Origin: JAAELZ01 sp965223465
GTDB lineage: Bacteria > Pseudomonadota > Gammaproteobacteria > Arenicellales > Poriferihabitantaceae
Direction: 5' to 3'
DNA length: 64,000 nucleotides
Assembly (NCBI GenBank): GCA_965223465.1
Contig: OZ245025.1
Location: 558,001 to 622,000 of the forward strand
Shown here: piece by piece, positions 9,101 to 17,614 of the stretch
Position numbering within the stretch: position 1 is the first letter of the stretch
Layout of the letters: each line of letters opens with the position of its first letter
The notes under the pieces: model-generated
What the model was told of the DNA's origin: nothing
Databases searched by the model: none
What the model saw: only the letters and a program-made list of their open reading frames with translations
Made by a program: the position numbers and the translations under genes

Positions 9101-10012
9101 CACTACCAGGCTGATCAACAGCAGATAAAGTGGTAGTAACCAACGCGCTTGTGTTACTTGGCGATGGTCTTCCGCTTCGACAACAGTCACTTGAAACTGC
9201 CGAGGTAACAACATGATGGCACCCATGCTGAGCAGGAGTTTGGTGCCAAAATCTGACCAGGAAAAATTGCTATTTTTAGTGCCAATGGAAGTCAGCTCAG
9301 AGGGCTGTAAAATAATTTGCTGCCAATCATCAAATTGAGCTGATAACAATTGCACAGCATATACACCCACCAGCAACATGGCGACGAGTTTAACAATCGA
9401 TTCAAATGCAATAGCACTTACCATGCCGCGATGATGTTCGGTCGCGCTCAAATGGCGGGTGCCAAATAAAATAGCAAATAAGGCCAGGATGAGTGCCCCA
9501 TAAAATGCAGTATCGGACCAAATACTGCTGGATAACGCAATTTGTGTTGCCCGATATTCGGGTATGGTCAGGGTTGAAAAACTGATGGATATCGCATGCA
9601 ATTGCAGGGAAATATAGGGTAAAGAGCCGATCACCGCGATGAAGGTTACCAGGATTGCAATACTGCGACTTTTTCCATAACGCGAAGATAGAAAATCAGA
9701 AACGGAGGTAATGCTATGCTGTTTACTGATAATGATAATGCGCTGGATAAACTTATAGCCGAATATAAATACCAGGATAGGGCCAAGATAAATCGCGAAA
9801 AAATCCCAGCCAGTGCTCGCAGCGGAGCCGACCGCGCCAAAAAACGTCCAGGACGAGCAGTAAACCGCCAAGGAAAGGCTATAGATTAGCACTCTATTCC
9901 TCGCGATGTAGCCGTTTTCTGATTTTTGATCACCACGATAGGCAATAAAAAACAGAATCGAAATATACGCGATGGCGATAAAGGCGATTAGTTCTGTTGG
10001 CAGGGTGCGCAT
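6146..10012 (-). CDS. sodium/solute-symporter-domain hybrid sensor histidine kinase (CrbS-like)
   Basis: A 1288-residue membrane sensor. Roughly residues 1-500 are a sodium:solute symporter-like domain with about a dozen hydrophobic segments. Two PAS domains follow (about 650-890), then a short coiled coil. The HisKA box has H928 (AAASHDLLQPINAAR), and the ATPase has an N-box (NLISNAIRYT) and glycine boxes (DTGTGI, GLGLGLAI). A C-terminal receiver has D1213 (LLADYRLDG). The architecture is that of CrbS and PA3271-type kinases; CbrA is a relative without the receiver. It probably senses a small solute and signals to the convergent LuxR-type regulator at 5471. Confidence 0.92.
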   Translation of the reverse strand: MRTLPTELIAFIAIAYISILFFIAYRGDQKSENGYIARNRVLIYSLSLAVYCSSWTFFGAVGSAASTGWDFFAIYLGPILVFIFGYKFIQRIIIISKQHSITSVSDFLSSRYGKSRSIAILVTFIAVIGSLPYISLQLHAISISFSTLTIPEYRATQIALSSSIWSDTAFYGALILALFAILFGTRHLSATEHHRGMVSAIAFESIVKLVAMLLVGVYAVQLLSAQFDDWQQIILQPSELTSIGTKNSNFSWSDFGTKLLLSMGAIMLLPRQFQVTVVEAEDHRQVTQARWLLPLYLLLISLVVVPVSLAGLIFLPASSNADMFVLHLAQQDSKFLLATLAFVGGISAATGMVIVASISLSTMVCNDVVMPLLIRSKLFNIKEKPDLSQVILSIRRITIILLLLSSYGYFRLSDNNQQLANMGLLSFAAIMQLAPAFIAAIYWQQANQRGVILGLCIGFITWAYCLLMPNFVPTPALDYFFAQIGWLHPHHLFNIEFRSSLTHGVFWSLLFNTMAMVIGSLRYTPSMLDKIQASIFTHITIDTVRADQGDNINTIATVENARVLCESIIGKNATKQLFSEFKPREAVNKKMIVAIERAIAGVIGASSARHIITTQLLGEDVTAEDLFVMMDETSQALRFNQDILQASFENISQGISVVDKDLKLVAWNSRYQTMFNYPEELLKIGTPVEKLIRFNAERGDCGDGDINEHIARRVKYLRKGDPYSSERMRRGAYIKINGNPIPGGGFVTSFTDITEQKFTEEALRHSESRIRLYTDNLPLMLCYIGRDKKVHFSNKAYNQFVGKSRDEVHNAFIHKLFENKDYDARAEHIQRALDGNNTEFKFSQQDGDQKTYYQVNYIPQYTNENKVDGFFAIYQDITQSVEAAELLKRANEVLEDRVTERTHDLERLNQQLQSVTKSKTRFLAAASHDLLQPINAARLFTNSLIDKPGQHNTQDKDLLYKIDSSLVSADKLLRALLDISKLDTGTLTPEIRHFQIDDLMDDLRSELSPLATRKGIDIKFVPCSAMVSSDKTLLRSIIQNLISNAIRYTQNGRVLVGCRPTNGNLTIQVYDTGTGIADEDLPHIFNEFHRIQNPADDEKQGLGLGLAITKRLAEMLDHPLSVSSKLGGGSVFSISVPRYFGKVINLPKNNSWLPTQSLQGMRVLYLENAQDSLVAMAALLKTWGCEVICCRSYEQAETAMKQADSAIDMLLADYRLDGQETGLDFLNQFCKPNSTTTGVLVTAEQDAGIKNDALEMGHIFLAKPVEPAALRGILTRLASLRKQRIASA

Positions 10013-10295
10013 GGGGCTATTTTAGCGCTTATCGAAAATCGATGCGTTGACAGGCGTATATAAGGCAATAGGTGACAATTAGTGCCAGAACCTCATTGGG
10101 ACTAAAGGCAGCACAAACCTAAGCCAGAACACCTTAAAATTTAGGGTTATATTAGCTAAATTGCTCCGGTCCGTGTGCTGATATATGCGCAAGGGAGGAG
10201 GAAAGCTGAGCACTACTAGCAAGTGACGGTTGGGCGCCTAATCTCTTAGTTGGCGGATAGGCTCAGGCACACACTTGCGCTGGTGGTAAGAATTA
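10013..10295. other. gene-free stretch between the kinase start and the hppA terminator
   Basis: Together with the terminator that follows, this is 327 bp without a gene. It must carry the kinase promoter, but I see no convincing -35/-10 pair, no small open frame with a ribosome site and no stable repeat in it. Confidence 0.4.
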
Positions 10296-10329
10296 AAGGG
10301 TGGATAAGCCCGCAGCGTTATCCACCCTT
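10296..10329 (-). terminator. rho-independent terminator of hppA
   Basis: A perfect 12-bp inverted repeat (AAGGGTGGATAA at 10296-10307 and its complement at 10318-10329) with a 10-base loop begins 11 bp after the hppA stop. In the hppA direction it is followed by a T-rich run (TTTAATTCTT). Confidence 0.8.
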
Positions 10330-10339
10330 GAGCAAAAAA

Positions 10340-12346
10340 CTACAATAATGGTGCGATGACCAGGCTGACAATCGCCATGACGTTAATCAGGATATTCATC
10401 GATGGCCCTGAGGTATCCTTGAATGGGTCACCCACCGTATCGCCGACGATAGTCGCGGCATGGGTGTCAGAGCCTTTGCCCCCGTGATGGCCTTTCTCCA
10501 CGTATTTTTTGGCGTTATCCCAGGCACCCCCAGCGTTGGCCATGGTCAATGCGAGTAAAACACAGGCGATGAGCGCGCCACCCAGCATTCCGCCGAGCGC
10601 TTCTGCGCCTAAGCCAAAACCTACGACCACGGGTGCACCTACGGCTAATACGCCGGGTAATATCATTTTCTTTAGCGCAGCACGCGTGGCAATATCAACG
10701 CAACGCTCGGTATCCGGTTGGGCCTCGCCTTCCAGCAAACCTTTTATTTCTTTAAACTGGCGGCGGATTTCGTGAATCATTTCGAAAGCGGCGTCACCGA
10801 CCGCATTCATGGTGATTGAAGCCACTAAAAAAGGAAACAAGCCGCCAATGAACATACCCGCGAGTACACTCGGATCATTGATGGCCAGAGTAAACCCGGC
10901 TTTTTGGTGGGTGACGGTTTCGATAAATGCTGAAATAATCGCAAGCGCTGCTAAGGCTGCCGCACCAATGGCAAAACCTTTACCAATCGCTGCGGTAGTG
11001 TTGCCGAGCTCGTCAAGGGAATCGGTAATTTTTCGAACATCTTCTCCCAGCCCAGCCATTTCTGCAATGCCGCCTGCGTTATCAGCAACTGGACCGTAGG
11101 CGTCGATCGCCATGGTAATCCCAACGGTTGATAACATACCCACAGCGGCGATCCCTACACCATAAAGTCCGACCCAGTAAGTCGTAAGCAGAATGATGCA
11201 AGCAATGATTAAAATGGGAACCACGACTGACTGCATCCCAATCGACAGGCCAGAAATAATCACCGTTGCTGGCCCAGTTTCGCCTTGTGCAGCAATTTTT
11301 CGAATTGGGGATGCCGAGGTGTAGTATTCGGTGATCAAGCCAATCCCGATACCACCCAACGCGCCGGCAATAACGGCAAACCAAACTTTTATACTGACGC
11401 CCATGATGAGAATTAATAGAAGACTGGTCACAATCAGTAAAACAGTTGCACCAATGGTGCCCATGCGCAGCGTTTTTTCTGGCGATTGGTTCGCTGCGAA
11501 TTTAACGATCCAGATGCCGCCAATTGAGCAGAGCATACCGAGCGATGCGAGCGCCAAGGGTAGAAACATCAGTGCGGATTGATCTCCCAGCTTATCAAGC
11601 ATGCTAACGGAAAGGGTGGAGGCAATGGCAATGGAGGCGATGATTGAGCCGCAATAGGACTCAAAAATATCTGATCCCATTCCAGCGACATCGCCGACAT
11701 TGTCACCCACATTATCCGCAATGACACCGGGGTTGCGTGGGTCATCCTCGGGAATACCAGCTTCGATTTTGCCTACTAAGTCCGCGCCGACATCAGCACT
11801 TTTTGTGTAGATGCCGCCGCCCACACGTGAAAACAAGGCCACAGAAGATGCGCCCATACCAAATCCGTGAATGACATGCGCGGTATGTGGGTCAGCACCG
11901 AATATGAAATACAGGAAACCGAGACCAAGCAAGCCCATCGCTGCAACGGTTAAGCCCATTACCGAACCGCCAAAAAACGCAACGACAAGCGCCTGGTCAG
12001 ATCCGTGTTGTTGAGCAGCGGTAGTCGTGCGCACATTTGCGCGGGTAGCTGCAATCATGCCGATGTATCCCGCGGTCGCTGAGCACGCAGCACCGATTAA
12101 AAAAGCGATGGATGTCTTATATCCCAAGTCTGAAATTAAAATTAGCAGGGCGACGACAGCAACAAAAATAGCTAAAAAACTGTACTCTCTGCGCATAAAG
12201 GTCATCGCACCTTTGTGGATCAGATCGCCAAGCTCGATAACGCGCCCGCTGCCTGCCGGATATTTCAGGATGATTTGAAAAAGTTTCCAAGCCACCGCCA
12301 AGCCAGCAAGACCGAGAAGCAAAGGGATTAATGCCGATACAGACAT
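10340..12346 (-). CDS. hppA: membrane-bound proton/sodium-translocating pyrophosphatase
   Basis: A 668-residue integral membrane protein that hydrolyses pyrophosphate and pumps cations across the inner membrane. It has about 16 hydrophobic segments and the signature loops GGGIYTKSADVGADLVGK, DNVGDNVGDVAGMGSD and, near the C-terminus, GDTVGDPFKDTSGPS. The segment GNTTAAIGKGFAIG carries alanine and glycine at the two positions that distinguish K+-dependent enzymes from K+-independent ones (Lys and Thr), so this is the K+-dependent type; whether it moves H+ or Na+ cannot be settled by eye. The ATG has GAGGA upstream. It is transcribed alone and ends in a strong terminator. Confidence 0.96.
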   Translation of the reverse strand: MSVSALIPLLLGLAGLAVAWKLFQIILKYPAGSGRVIELGDLIHKGAMTFMRREYSFLAIFVAVVALLILISDLGYKTSIAFLIGAACSATAGYIGMIAATRANVRTTTAAQQHGSDQALVVAFFGGSVMGLTVAAMGLLGLGFLYFIFGADPHTAHVIHGFGMGASSVALFSRVGGGIYTKSADVGADLVGKIEAGIPEDDPRNPGVIADNVGDNVGDVAGMGSDIFESYCGSIIASIAIASTLSVSMLDKLGDQSALMFLPLALASLGMLCSIGGIWIVKFAANQSPEKTLRMGTIGATVLLIVTSLLLILIMGVSIKVWFAVIAGALGGIGIGLITEYYTSASPIRKIAAQGETGPATVIISGLSIGMQSVVVPILIIACIILLTTYWVGLYGVGIAAVGMLSTVGITMAIDAYGPVADNAGGIAEMAGLGEDVRKITDSLDELGNTTAAIGKGFAIGAAALAALAIISAFIETVTHQKAGFTLAINDPSVLAGMFIGGLFPFLVASITMNAVGDAAFEMIHEIRRQFKEIKGLLEGEAQPDTERCVDIATRAALKKMILPGVLAVGAPVVVGFGLGAEALGGMLGGALIACVLLALTMANAGGAWDNAKKYVEKGHHGGKGSDTHAATIVGDTVGDPFKDTSGPSMNILINVMAIVSLVIAPLL

Positions 12347-12604
12347 GAAGTTGTCCTCAAAAGTAGTTGTTTTTAATTTCCCTCATCTTGTGAGGGTAGA
12401 TAAGCGCCGCCAATGATAACGATAAGAAAGCATTATAACAACTGAAACTTAGTACTTGCTTTAGGTGTATATTGCTGGGCTGATGTTTCAGGGTGAGCGC
12501 GAGGTTGGTTTATAACAAAAAACCTGCAATTTTCTATCTACTTTTTTACAATCTCCTGTATTCGGCCGAAAATTAAATCAAACCAAAATACGAAACCTAT
12601 CAAC

Positions 12605-14056
12605 ATGAAACTATCAGACCCAGGTCTTTTCCGGCAACAATGTTATATTAATGGTCAGTGGTGCGATGCCAATTCGGGTGCAACACTGGACGTAACCAAC
12701 CCGGCGACCAATGAGGTAATCGGAACCACGCCTAACATGGGCAAACCAGAGACTCGAGAAGCGATAGAATTCGCAGAGCAGGCTTTTGTAAGCTGGAAGC
12801 AAACCACCGCCAAATATCGGAGCGATATTCTGCACAGATGGTTTAAGTTAATGCATGAACACTTGGAAGATTTAGCGCAGCTGATGACGCTGGAACAGGG
12901 AAAGCCTCTGGCTGAAGCACGTGGAGAGATAGGCTATGCGGCGAGCTTCGTTGAATGGTTTGCAGAAGAAGGTAAACGCGTTTATGGTGATGTGATTCCT
13001 AGCATGGCAGTGGATAAGCGTGTAGTCGTGTTAAAACAGCCGGTTGGCGTAGTGGCGGCCATAACCCCGTGGAATTTCCCTTCCGCCATGATTACCAGAA
13101 AGGCAGCCCCCGCACTGGCAGCGGGTTGCACTTTGGTGATTAAACCTGCTGAGTTGACCCCGTATTCGGCGTTCGCCCTGGCAGAATTAGCCGAGCGTGC
13201 GGGTTTCCCCAAGGGTGTGTTTAATGTGGTGACGGGTGATGCACCTGAGATCGGCAAAGAAATGACCAAAAGCAGTGCGGTGCGCAAACTCACTTTTACC
13301 GGATCCACCCCGGTTGGAAAGCTGCTCATGCAGCAATGTGCAGGTACGGTTAAGAAAGTCTCAATGGAACTTGGGGGCAACGCGCCGTTTTTAGTCTTCG
13401 ACGATGCAGATATTGACGCAGCGGTCGAAGGTGCAATGCTATCCAAATTTCGCAACACCGGGCAAACCTGTGTGTGCGCTAATCGTATCCTGGTACAAAA
13501 GGGAGTGTATAAGCAATTTGCCGAGAAAATGGCCACCGCAATGGAGAACCTAAATGTAGGGGACGGAATGGATGAAAGCCATAACCAGGGGCCGCTGATA
13601 AATGACGCTGCTTTATTAAAGGTCGAGCGGCATGTATCGGATGCCACCAAAAAAGGTGCGAATATTGCGTTGGGTGGTGAGCGCCATGCATTGGGTGGAA
13701 GCTTTTATCAACCCACGTTGCTCACAGATGTGACACCTGATATGTTGCTTGCGGATGAGGAAACCTTTGGCCCGTTAGCAGCGCTGTTTCCATTTGAAAC
13801 CGAGGAAGAAGGGGTGGCAATGGCGAACGACACACCTTTTGGTCTGGCGGCCTATTTTTTCGCGCGGGATATGAGCCGTGTATGGCGTGTATCTGAAGCC
13901 CTAGAAGCGGGCATTGTAGCGGTTAATACAGGCGTATTTTCAACCGAAGTCGCGCCATTCGGTGGCATGAAAGAATCGGGCGTGGGGCGAGAAGGCTCTA
14001 AATACGGTATCGATGAGTACCTGGAAATCAAGTATGTGTGCGTGGGTGGGGTTTAG
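12605..14056 (+). CDS. gabD: succinate-semialdehyde dehydrogenase (NAD(P)+)
   Basis: A 483-residue aldehyde dehydrogenase, about the length of GabD. It oxidises succinate semialdehyde to succinate, the last step of GABA breakdown. Visible elements are the TPWNFP cofactor segment, the FTGSTPVGK loop, the general-base glutamate in MELGGNAP and the catalytic cysteine in FRNTGQTCVCANR. The C-terminus PFGGMKESGVGREGSKYGIDEYLEIKYV is typical of this subfamily rather than betaine aldehyde dehydrogenases. No gabT is adjacent. Its stop overlaps the convergent znuB stop by a few bases. Confidence 0.9.
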   Translation: MKLSDPGLFRQQCYINGQWCDANSGATLDVTNPATNEVIGTTPNMGKPETREAIEFAEQAFVSWKQTTAKYRSDILHRWFKLMHEHLEDLAQLMTLEQGKPLAEARGEIGYAASFVEWFAEEGKRVYGDVIPSMAVDKRVVVLKQPVGVVAAITPWNFPSAMITRKAAPALAAGCTLVIKPAELTPYSAFALAELAERAGFPKGVFNVVTGDAPEIGKEMTKSSAVRKLTFTGSTPVGKLLMQQCAGTVKKVSMELGGNAPFLVFDDADIDAAVEGAMLSKFRNTGQTCVCANRILVQKGVYKQFAEKMATAMENLNVGDGMDESHNQGPLINDAALLKVERHVSDATKKGANIALGGERHALGGSFYQPTLLTDVTPDMLLADEETFGPLAALFPFETEEEGVAMANDTPFGLAAYFFARDMSRVWRVSEALEAGIVAVNTGVFSTEVAPFGGMKESGVGREGSKYGIDEYLEIKYVCVGGV

Positions 14057-14829
14057 CGTTTAAACACAGACAAACCAAACAAGAGGCTTGCGGCAAGGAC
14101 AATAGAAGGGCCGGTGGGGGTGTCAAGTTGGAGTGATAGCCACAACCCAAGCGCGACTGAAATCAACCCGCTGAGGACGGCAAATATTGCCATTTGTTCA
14201 GGCGAATGGGCCAATTTACGGGCACTTGCCGCAGGAATAATCAGTAGAGAAATTATCAGCAATACGCCAACTAACTGCATCGATATAGCGACCACAAAAC
14301 TTAACAGTATCAGGAATAAAAACCGTGTTTTTAACTCATTCACCCCGTCTGTGATGGCCAATTCTCGGTGTAGGGTGAGAGACAATAATGGCGCCCAGAT
14401 AAGCTTGAGTACCCCAAGTACGATTATTCCTCCGATATAAATCCAGGCAATATCCCGCCAGCTAATCGATAGAATATCGCCAAATAAGTAGGCCATTAAA
14501 TCCACCCTGACACTGGGCATTAAACTCAGCACAACGATACCCGAGGCCAGGCTGACGTGGGCTAACACGCCGAGCAAGGTGTCTGCACTATATTGGGGGC
14601 TACGCTCCACGACCAGCAAGCCGAGCGAGCATAGTATCGCTACCCCTAGCATGGTCAGCTTCACATCGATATGCAAAAACAATCCCAGGGCGATGCCAAG
14701 CAAAGCGGCGTGGGAAAGGGCGGCACCAAAATAAGACATGCGCTGCCAAACGACAAGGCAACCCAGCGGCCCACAGATAACCGCAATTCCCGCACCGCCG
14801 AGGAGCGCGCGCAGAATGAATTCATGCAT
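14053..14829 (-). CDS. znuB: zinc ABC transporter permease
   Basis: A 258-residue permease with about eight hydrophobic segments and the family start FILRALLGGAGIAVICGPLG. It forms the membrane channel of the ZnuABC zinc importer. The open frame extends to 14946, but the ATG at 14829 is chosen: it matches the family N-terminus and overlaps the znuC stop by only 8 bases (ATGCATGA), a sign of translational coupling. Its 3' end overlaps the convergent gabD stop by 4 bases. Confidence 0.93.
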   Translation of the reverse strand: MHEFILRALLGGAGIAVICGPLGCLVVWQRMSYFGAALSHAALLGIALGLFLHIDVKLTMLGVAILCSLGLLVVERSPQYSADTLLGVLAHVSLASGIVVLSLMPSVRVDLMAYLFGDILSISWRDIAWIYIGGIIVLGVLKLIWAPLLSLTLHRELAITDGVNELKTRFLFLILLSFVVAISMQLVGVLLIISLLIIPAASARKLAHSPEQMAIFAVLSGLISVALGLWLSLQLDTPTGPSIVLAASLLFGLSVFKR

Positions 14830-15604
14830 GTGGTGGGTGCTCCTCGGTAGGGTCACAAACTTGCCCATGCAGGCTGTGTTCGTGGTCGTGATGGTGGTGA
14901 TATATTGCCAGTTCATTTGCCAGCTTTTCACCAAATAAAGCAGCAAACTCAGGCGTTTGGCTTACACTTTGAGGGGTTCCAGAGCAGCACAAATGGCGAT
15001 TTAGGCAGACCACCTTGTCGGTGGCTGCCATCACGATATGAAGATCATGTGAGACCAATAAAATACCGCAGCCAAGGTCATCACGAAGTTGCTGAATCAA
15101 GGTATATAGATCAGCCTGGCCACTAACATCCACCCCGGCGGTTGGCTCATCTAAAATGAGTAATTTGGGTTGATGGATCAAGGCGCGAGAAAGTAAAACG
15201 CGTCGCATTTCACCACCAGATAGGGTATGCAAAGAAGCATGCTGCAATGATATTGCACCGGTGCGTTCGAGTGCCTCGACAATAGCGGTATCGTCGTTGG
15301 GGTGGTGCAGATTTAAAAACCGGTGCACCGTCATCGGTAAGGTTTGATCAATATCGATATTCTGGGGTACATAGCCAATGCTAAGTTGTGGTGCTTTGGT
15401 AACCGTCCCTGAATCAGGCTTGATCAAGCCCAAGGCAGTTTTAACCAGCGTGCTTTTACCCGAGCCATTGGGGCCGATCAAGGTGAGAATTTCCGCTGGT
15501 TCGATCAGCAGCGAGACGTGGTCTAAGATGAGTTCACCACCACGTTCTATACAGATGCGATTCAGCGAAAGAAGCGCCTCGGATTTTTGCGTTGAATTTA
15601 TCAA
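14822..15604 (-). CDS. znuC: zinc ABC transporter ATP-binding protein
   Basis: A roughly 260-residue ABC ATPase: Walker A GPNGSGKST, signature LSGGEMRRVLLSRAL, Walker B LLILDEPTAGVD and switch His in VSHDLH. The C-terminus is histidine-rich (YHHHHDHEH), as in E. coli ZnuC. The frame has no ATG. I choose the TTG at 15604, which overlaps the zur stop as TTGA and gives an N-terminus of family length; a TTG at 15625 and a GTG between them are alternatives. It lies between zur and znuB in one operon. Confidence 0.92.
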   Translation of the reverse strand: MINSTQKSEALLSLNRICIERGGELILDHVSLLIEPAEILTLIGPNGSGKSTLVKTALGLIKPDSGTVTKAPQLSIGYVPQNIDIDQTLPMTVHRFLNLHHPNDDTAIVEALERTGAISLQHASLHTLSGGEMRRVLLSRALIHQPKLLILDEPTAGVDVSGQADLYTLIQQLRDDLGCGILLVSHDLHIVMAATDKVVCLNRHLCCSGTPQSVSQTPEFAALFGEKLANELAIYHHHHDHEHSLHGQVCDPTEEHPPHA

Positions 15605-16083
15605 GGCGCCGCGCACTCTGGGCAAATACCCTTAATCTCAATAGTTTGGTTGGTGATTTTGAAACCAGTTTTCGTCGCTTGTTGTTCAATGGTACGTTGG
15701 ATTAGCTGGTCATCCAACTCAATCGCCTGGCAGCATTCACTGCAGATCAAAAATTGACTCACGTGCGTTTTGCCCGGATGCGGGCAGCCAACAAAAGCAT
15801 TGAGCGATTCAATTTTATGTACCAAGCCATGTTTTAGTAAGAAGTCTAGTGCACGATAGACGGTGGGTGCCTCAGCATTTGGTTTGTTCTGGCGTAAGCT
15901 TTTTAACAGATCATACGCGGCCACCGGTGCATGGCTTTTCCAGACGAGTTCCAGTACGCGTTGTCGAATTGGGGTAAATCGTAATTTTTGACTCCTGCAT
16001 AGTGCATCTGCGTTGCTCAAGGCATGACTGACGCAGCGTTCGTGGTTATGTTTTTCGGGTATGAATTGATGGGGTGGGTGCAT
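15601..16083 (-). CDS. zur: zinc uptake regulator Zur (Fur family)
   Basis: A 160-residue Fur-family repressor. The winged-helix region contains LRFTPIRQRVLELVWKS and APTVYRALDFLLKHGLVHKIES. The C-terminal part holds the metal ligands, with CSECC and a final CPEC forming the structural zinc site, and HPGKTH. Zur uses zinc as corepressor and shuts off zinc import. It is the first gene of zur-znuC-znuB and is divergent from znuA across a Zur box, so it likely represses itself and both transporter units. Confidence 0.93.
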   Translation of the reverse strand: MHPPHQFIPEKHNHERCVSHALSNADALCRSQKLRFTPIRQRVLELVWKSHAPVAAYDLLKSLRQNKPNAEAPTVYRALDFLLKHGLVHKIESLNAFVGCPHPGKTHVSQFLICSECCQAIELDDQLIQRTIEQQATKTGFKITNQTIEIKGICPECAAP

Positions 16084-16111
16084 GATTGTTGAGCCGGTCC
16101 AAAAATCGTTA

Positions 16112-16126
16112 TGCTATAATATAACA
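16112..16126. promoter_or_regulatory. Zur box between zur and znuA, overlapping promoters
   Basis: The 15-mer TGCTATAATATAACA matches the Zur palindrome TGTTATANTATAACA with one mismatch. It contains an extended -10 toward znuA (TGC then TATAAT at 16115-16120) and, on the other strand, a TATATT candidate toward zur, so bound Zur would block both. Confidence 0.75.
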
Positions 16127-16236
16127 AAACAAATTGGTTAATAATCATAAGATTTGTATTTCTATTTGGTAAACGTCCTCGTTCATTGGTGCGCGCGGGT
16201 GGATAAATATGCCATTAAATATCCAGCGCAAAAGCT

Positions 16237-17220
16237 ATGCTTATCAACTCTTTACTCGTAAATAAAAATAACTACTTGAGATCGCGTTTACTATCAGCCG
16301 GTCTTGCGATTTCGCTATGCCTGGTATCTTTGAGTTCAATCGCAGCCGTTCCTAAAGTCGTCGTATCGATCGGGCCGGTTCATTCATTGCTGAGTATGGT
16401 AATGAAGGACATTGGTGAACCCACACTGCTCATTCAAAGTAGGCAATCACCTCATACACAACAACTCAATCCCTCTGTGATCAAGCAACTGACGCAAGCA
16501 GATCTTATCGTTCGCATCGGGCCAGATTTTGAAATTGCAGTGGATAAGCCCATTCACAGTGTGGGCAGTAATGCTCGACTGATTGACCTGATCGAATTAC
16601 CACAAATGCAGTTACTGGAAAACCGCAAGACTGGGTTTTGGGCCAATACGCATGAACATGACACGCACGGGTTGACAGACAATGAGCAGCATCTGGTAAT
16701 CGACCCGCATCTTTGGCTCTCCCCTAAGAATGCCAAGGTGATGATTAATGCATTTGCACGAGAGCTTGGTCAACTCGATGTTAAACATGCACAACGCTAT
16801 CGCCAAAATGCGCAAGCAGCAATTTCAGAAATAGACGAGTTGCAGCAATCATTGGCGCCCAAATTAGCGTCTATTCGAGGCGTACCGTATATGGTATTCC
16901 ATGATGCTTATCAATATTTCGAACATCAATTTGGACTCAATGCGGTGGGGTCGATGACCCTCGGTACCGAGCGCATGCCGGGGGCAAAAACACTGTTGGA
17001 AATCGGGCAACTTATCGAGCAGCAAAATGTCCGCTGCCTGTTTTATGAACCCCAATATCAACCCAGGTTGGTTAGGCGTATGGCCAAGGCAACCGGTATA
17101 AACACGGCCGAACTTGACCCCTTAGGCGCTAAGTTAACCCCTGGTCCTGATCTCTGGCCTCAGCTGATGACCATGCTTGCCGATAATCTATTAAGCTGTA
17201 TTGGTCAACAGTCCGGGTGA
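16237..17220 (+). CDS. znuA: zinc ABC transporter substrate-binding protein
   Basis: A 327-residue periplasmic binding protein of cluster A-I. Residues 1-37 are a signal peptide with a long n-region (core LAISLCLVSLSS, ending SSIAA). Zinc ligands are visible at SPHTQQLNP, in DPHLWLSP and in VFHDAYQYFEHQF. The central charged loop with several histidines (NTHEHDTHG) is typical of ZnuA. It captures Zn2+ and delivers it to ZnuB. It is divergent from zur-znuC-znuB, with about 110 bp of leader after the Zur-controlled promoter. Confidence 0.94.
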   Translation: MLINSLLVNKNNYLRSRLLSAGLAISLCLVSLSSIAAVPKVVVSIGPVHSLLSMVMKDIGEPTLLIQSRQSPHTQQLNPSVIKQLTQADLIVRIGPDFEIAVDKPIHSVGSNARLIDLIELPQMQLLENRKTGFWANTHEHDTHGLTDNEQHLVIDPHLWLSPKNAKVMINAFARELGQLDVKHAQRYRQNAQAAISEIDELQQSLAPKLASIRGVPYMVFHDAYQYFEHQFGLNAVGSMTLGTERMPGAKTLLEIGQLIEQQNVRCLFYEPQYQPRLVRRMAKATGINTAELDPLGAKLTPGPDLWPQLMTMLADNLLSCIGQQSG

Positions 17221-17391
17221 TCGCCCCGAATTCGCCACCTTTTAATGACCACTATAGATCTAGCCGCTTCCCGCGTGTGGCGTATACCGTCTTTAACCAG
17301 TTCTGAGTGAACTAAATGAATCGAGCAATAAGCCGTAAATGCTATTCGTAACTCTATCTTCAACTATATCGAATTAATCCAATAATTTAGC
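17221..17391. other. spacer between znuA and the rpsO promoter
   Basis: AT-rich DNA without a convincing open frame, terminator or repeat. The whole znuA-rpsO gap is 394 bp; its right half is the rpsO promoter and leader, annotated separately. Confidence 0.4.
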
Positions 17392-17420
17392 TTGTTTCGT
17401 CAGATTCATATCGTTACAAT
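17392..17420 (+). promoter_or_regulatory. sigma-70 promoter of rpsO-pnp
   Basis: TTGTTT (17392-17397), a 17-bp spacer and TACAAT (17415-17420) make a good sigma-70 promoter. The next bases, ACGCGCCCC, form a GC-rich discriminator like those of stringently controlled ribosomal promoters. Predicted start is near 17427, giving a leader of about 190 nt. Confidence 0.7.
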
Positions 17421-17472
17421 ACGCGCCCCTTTAGACCGGTGCCCAATAATGGGGGCGTCTGGTAAACGGGTC

Positions 17473-17497
17473 AGAATCGTTCGGTAAGGACGATTCT
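17473..17497 (+). promoter_or_regulatory. hairpin in the rpsO leader
   Basis: AGAATCGT and its exact complement ACGATTCT flank a 9-base loop in the leader. S15 represses its own mRNA in many bacteria by binding leader structures; whether this hairpin is part of such a site is inference. Confidence 0.4.
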
Positions 17498-17614
17498 CGA
17501 AAGTAAAACGTATTAATTTAAGGGTGGATACAAGCTTGCTAGGGTTTTTTAAGTGCATTAAGCATTTGGCGCTACTGGGTTTTGTACGCTCGAACGTGAT
17601 AGGACACTCATCTT

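Noticed and set aside
12982..13650. 222-codon minus-strand open frame inside gabD
   Set aside because: Shadow of a GC-biased gene; no ribosome site or protein-family features.
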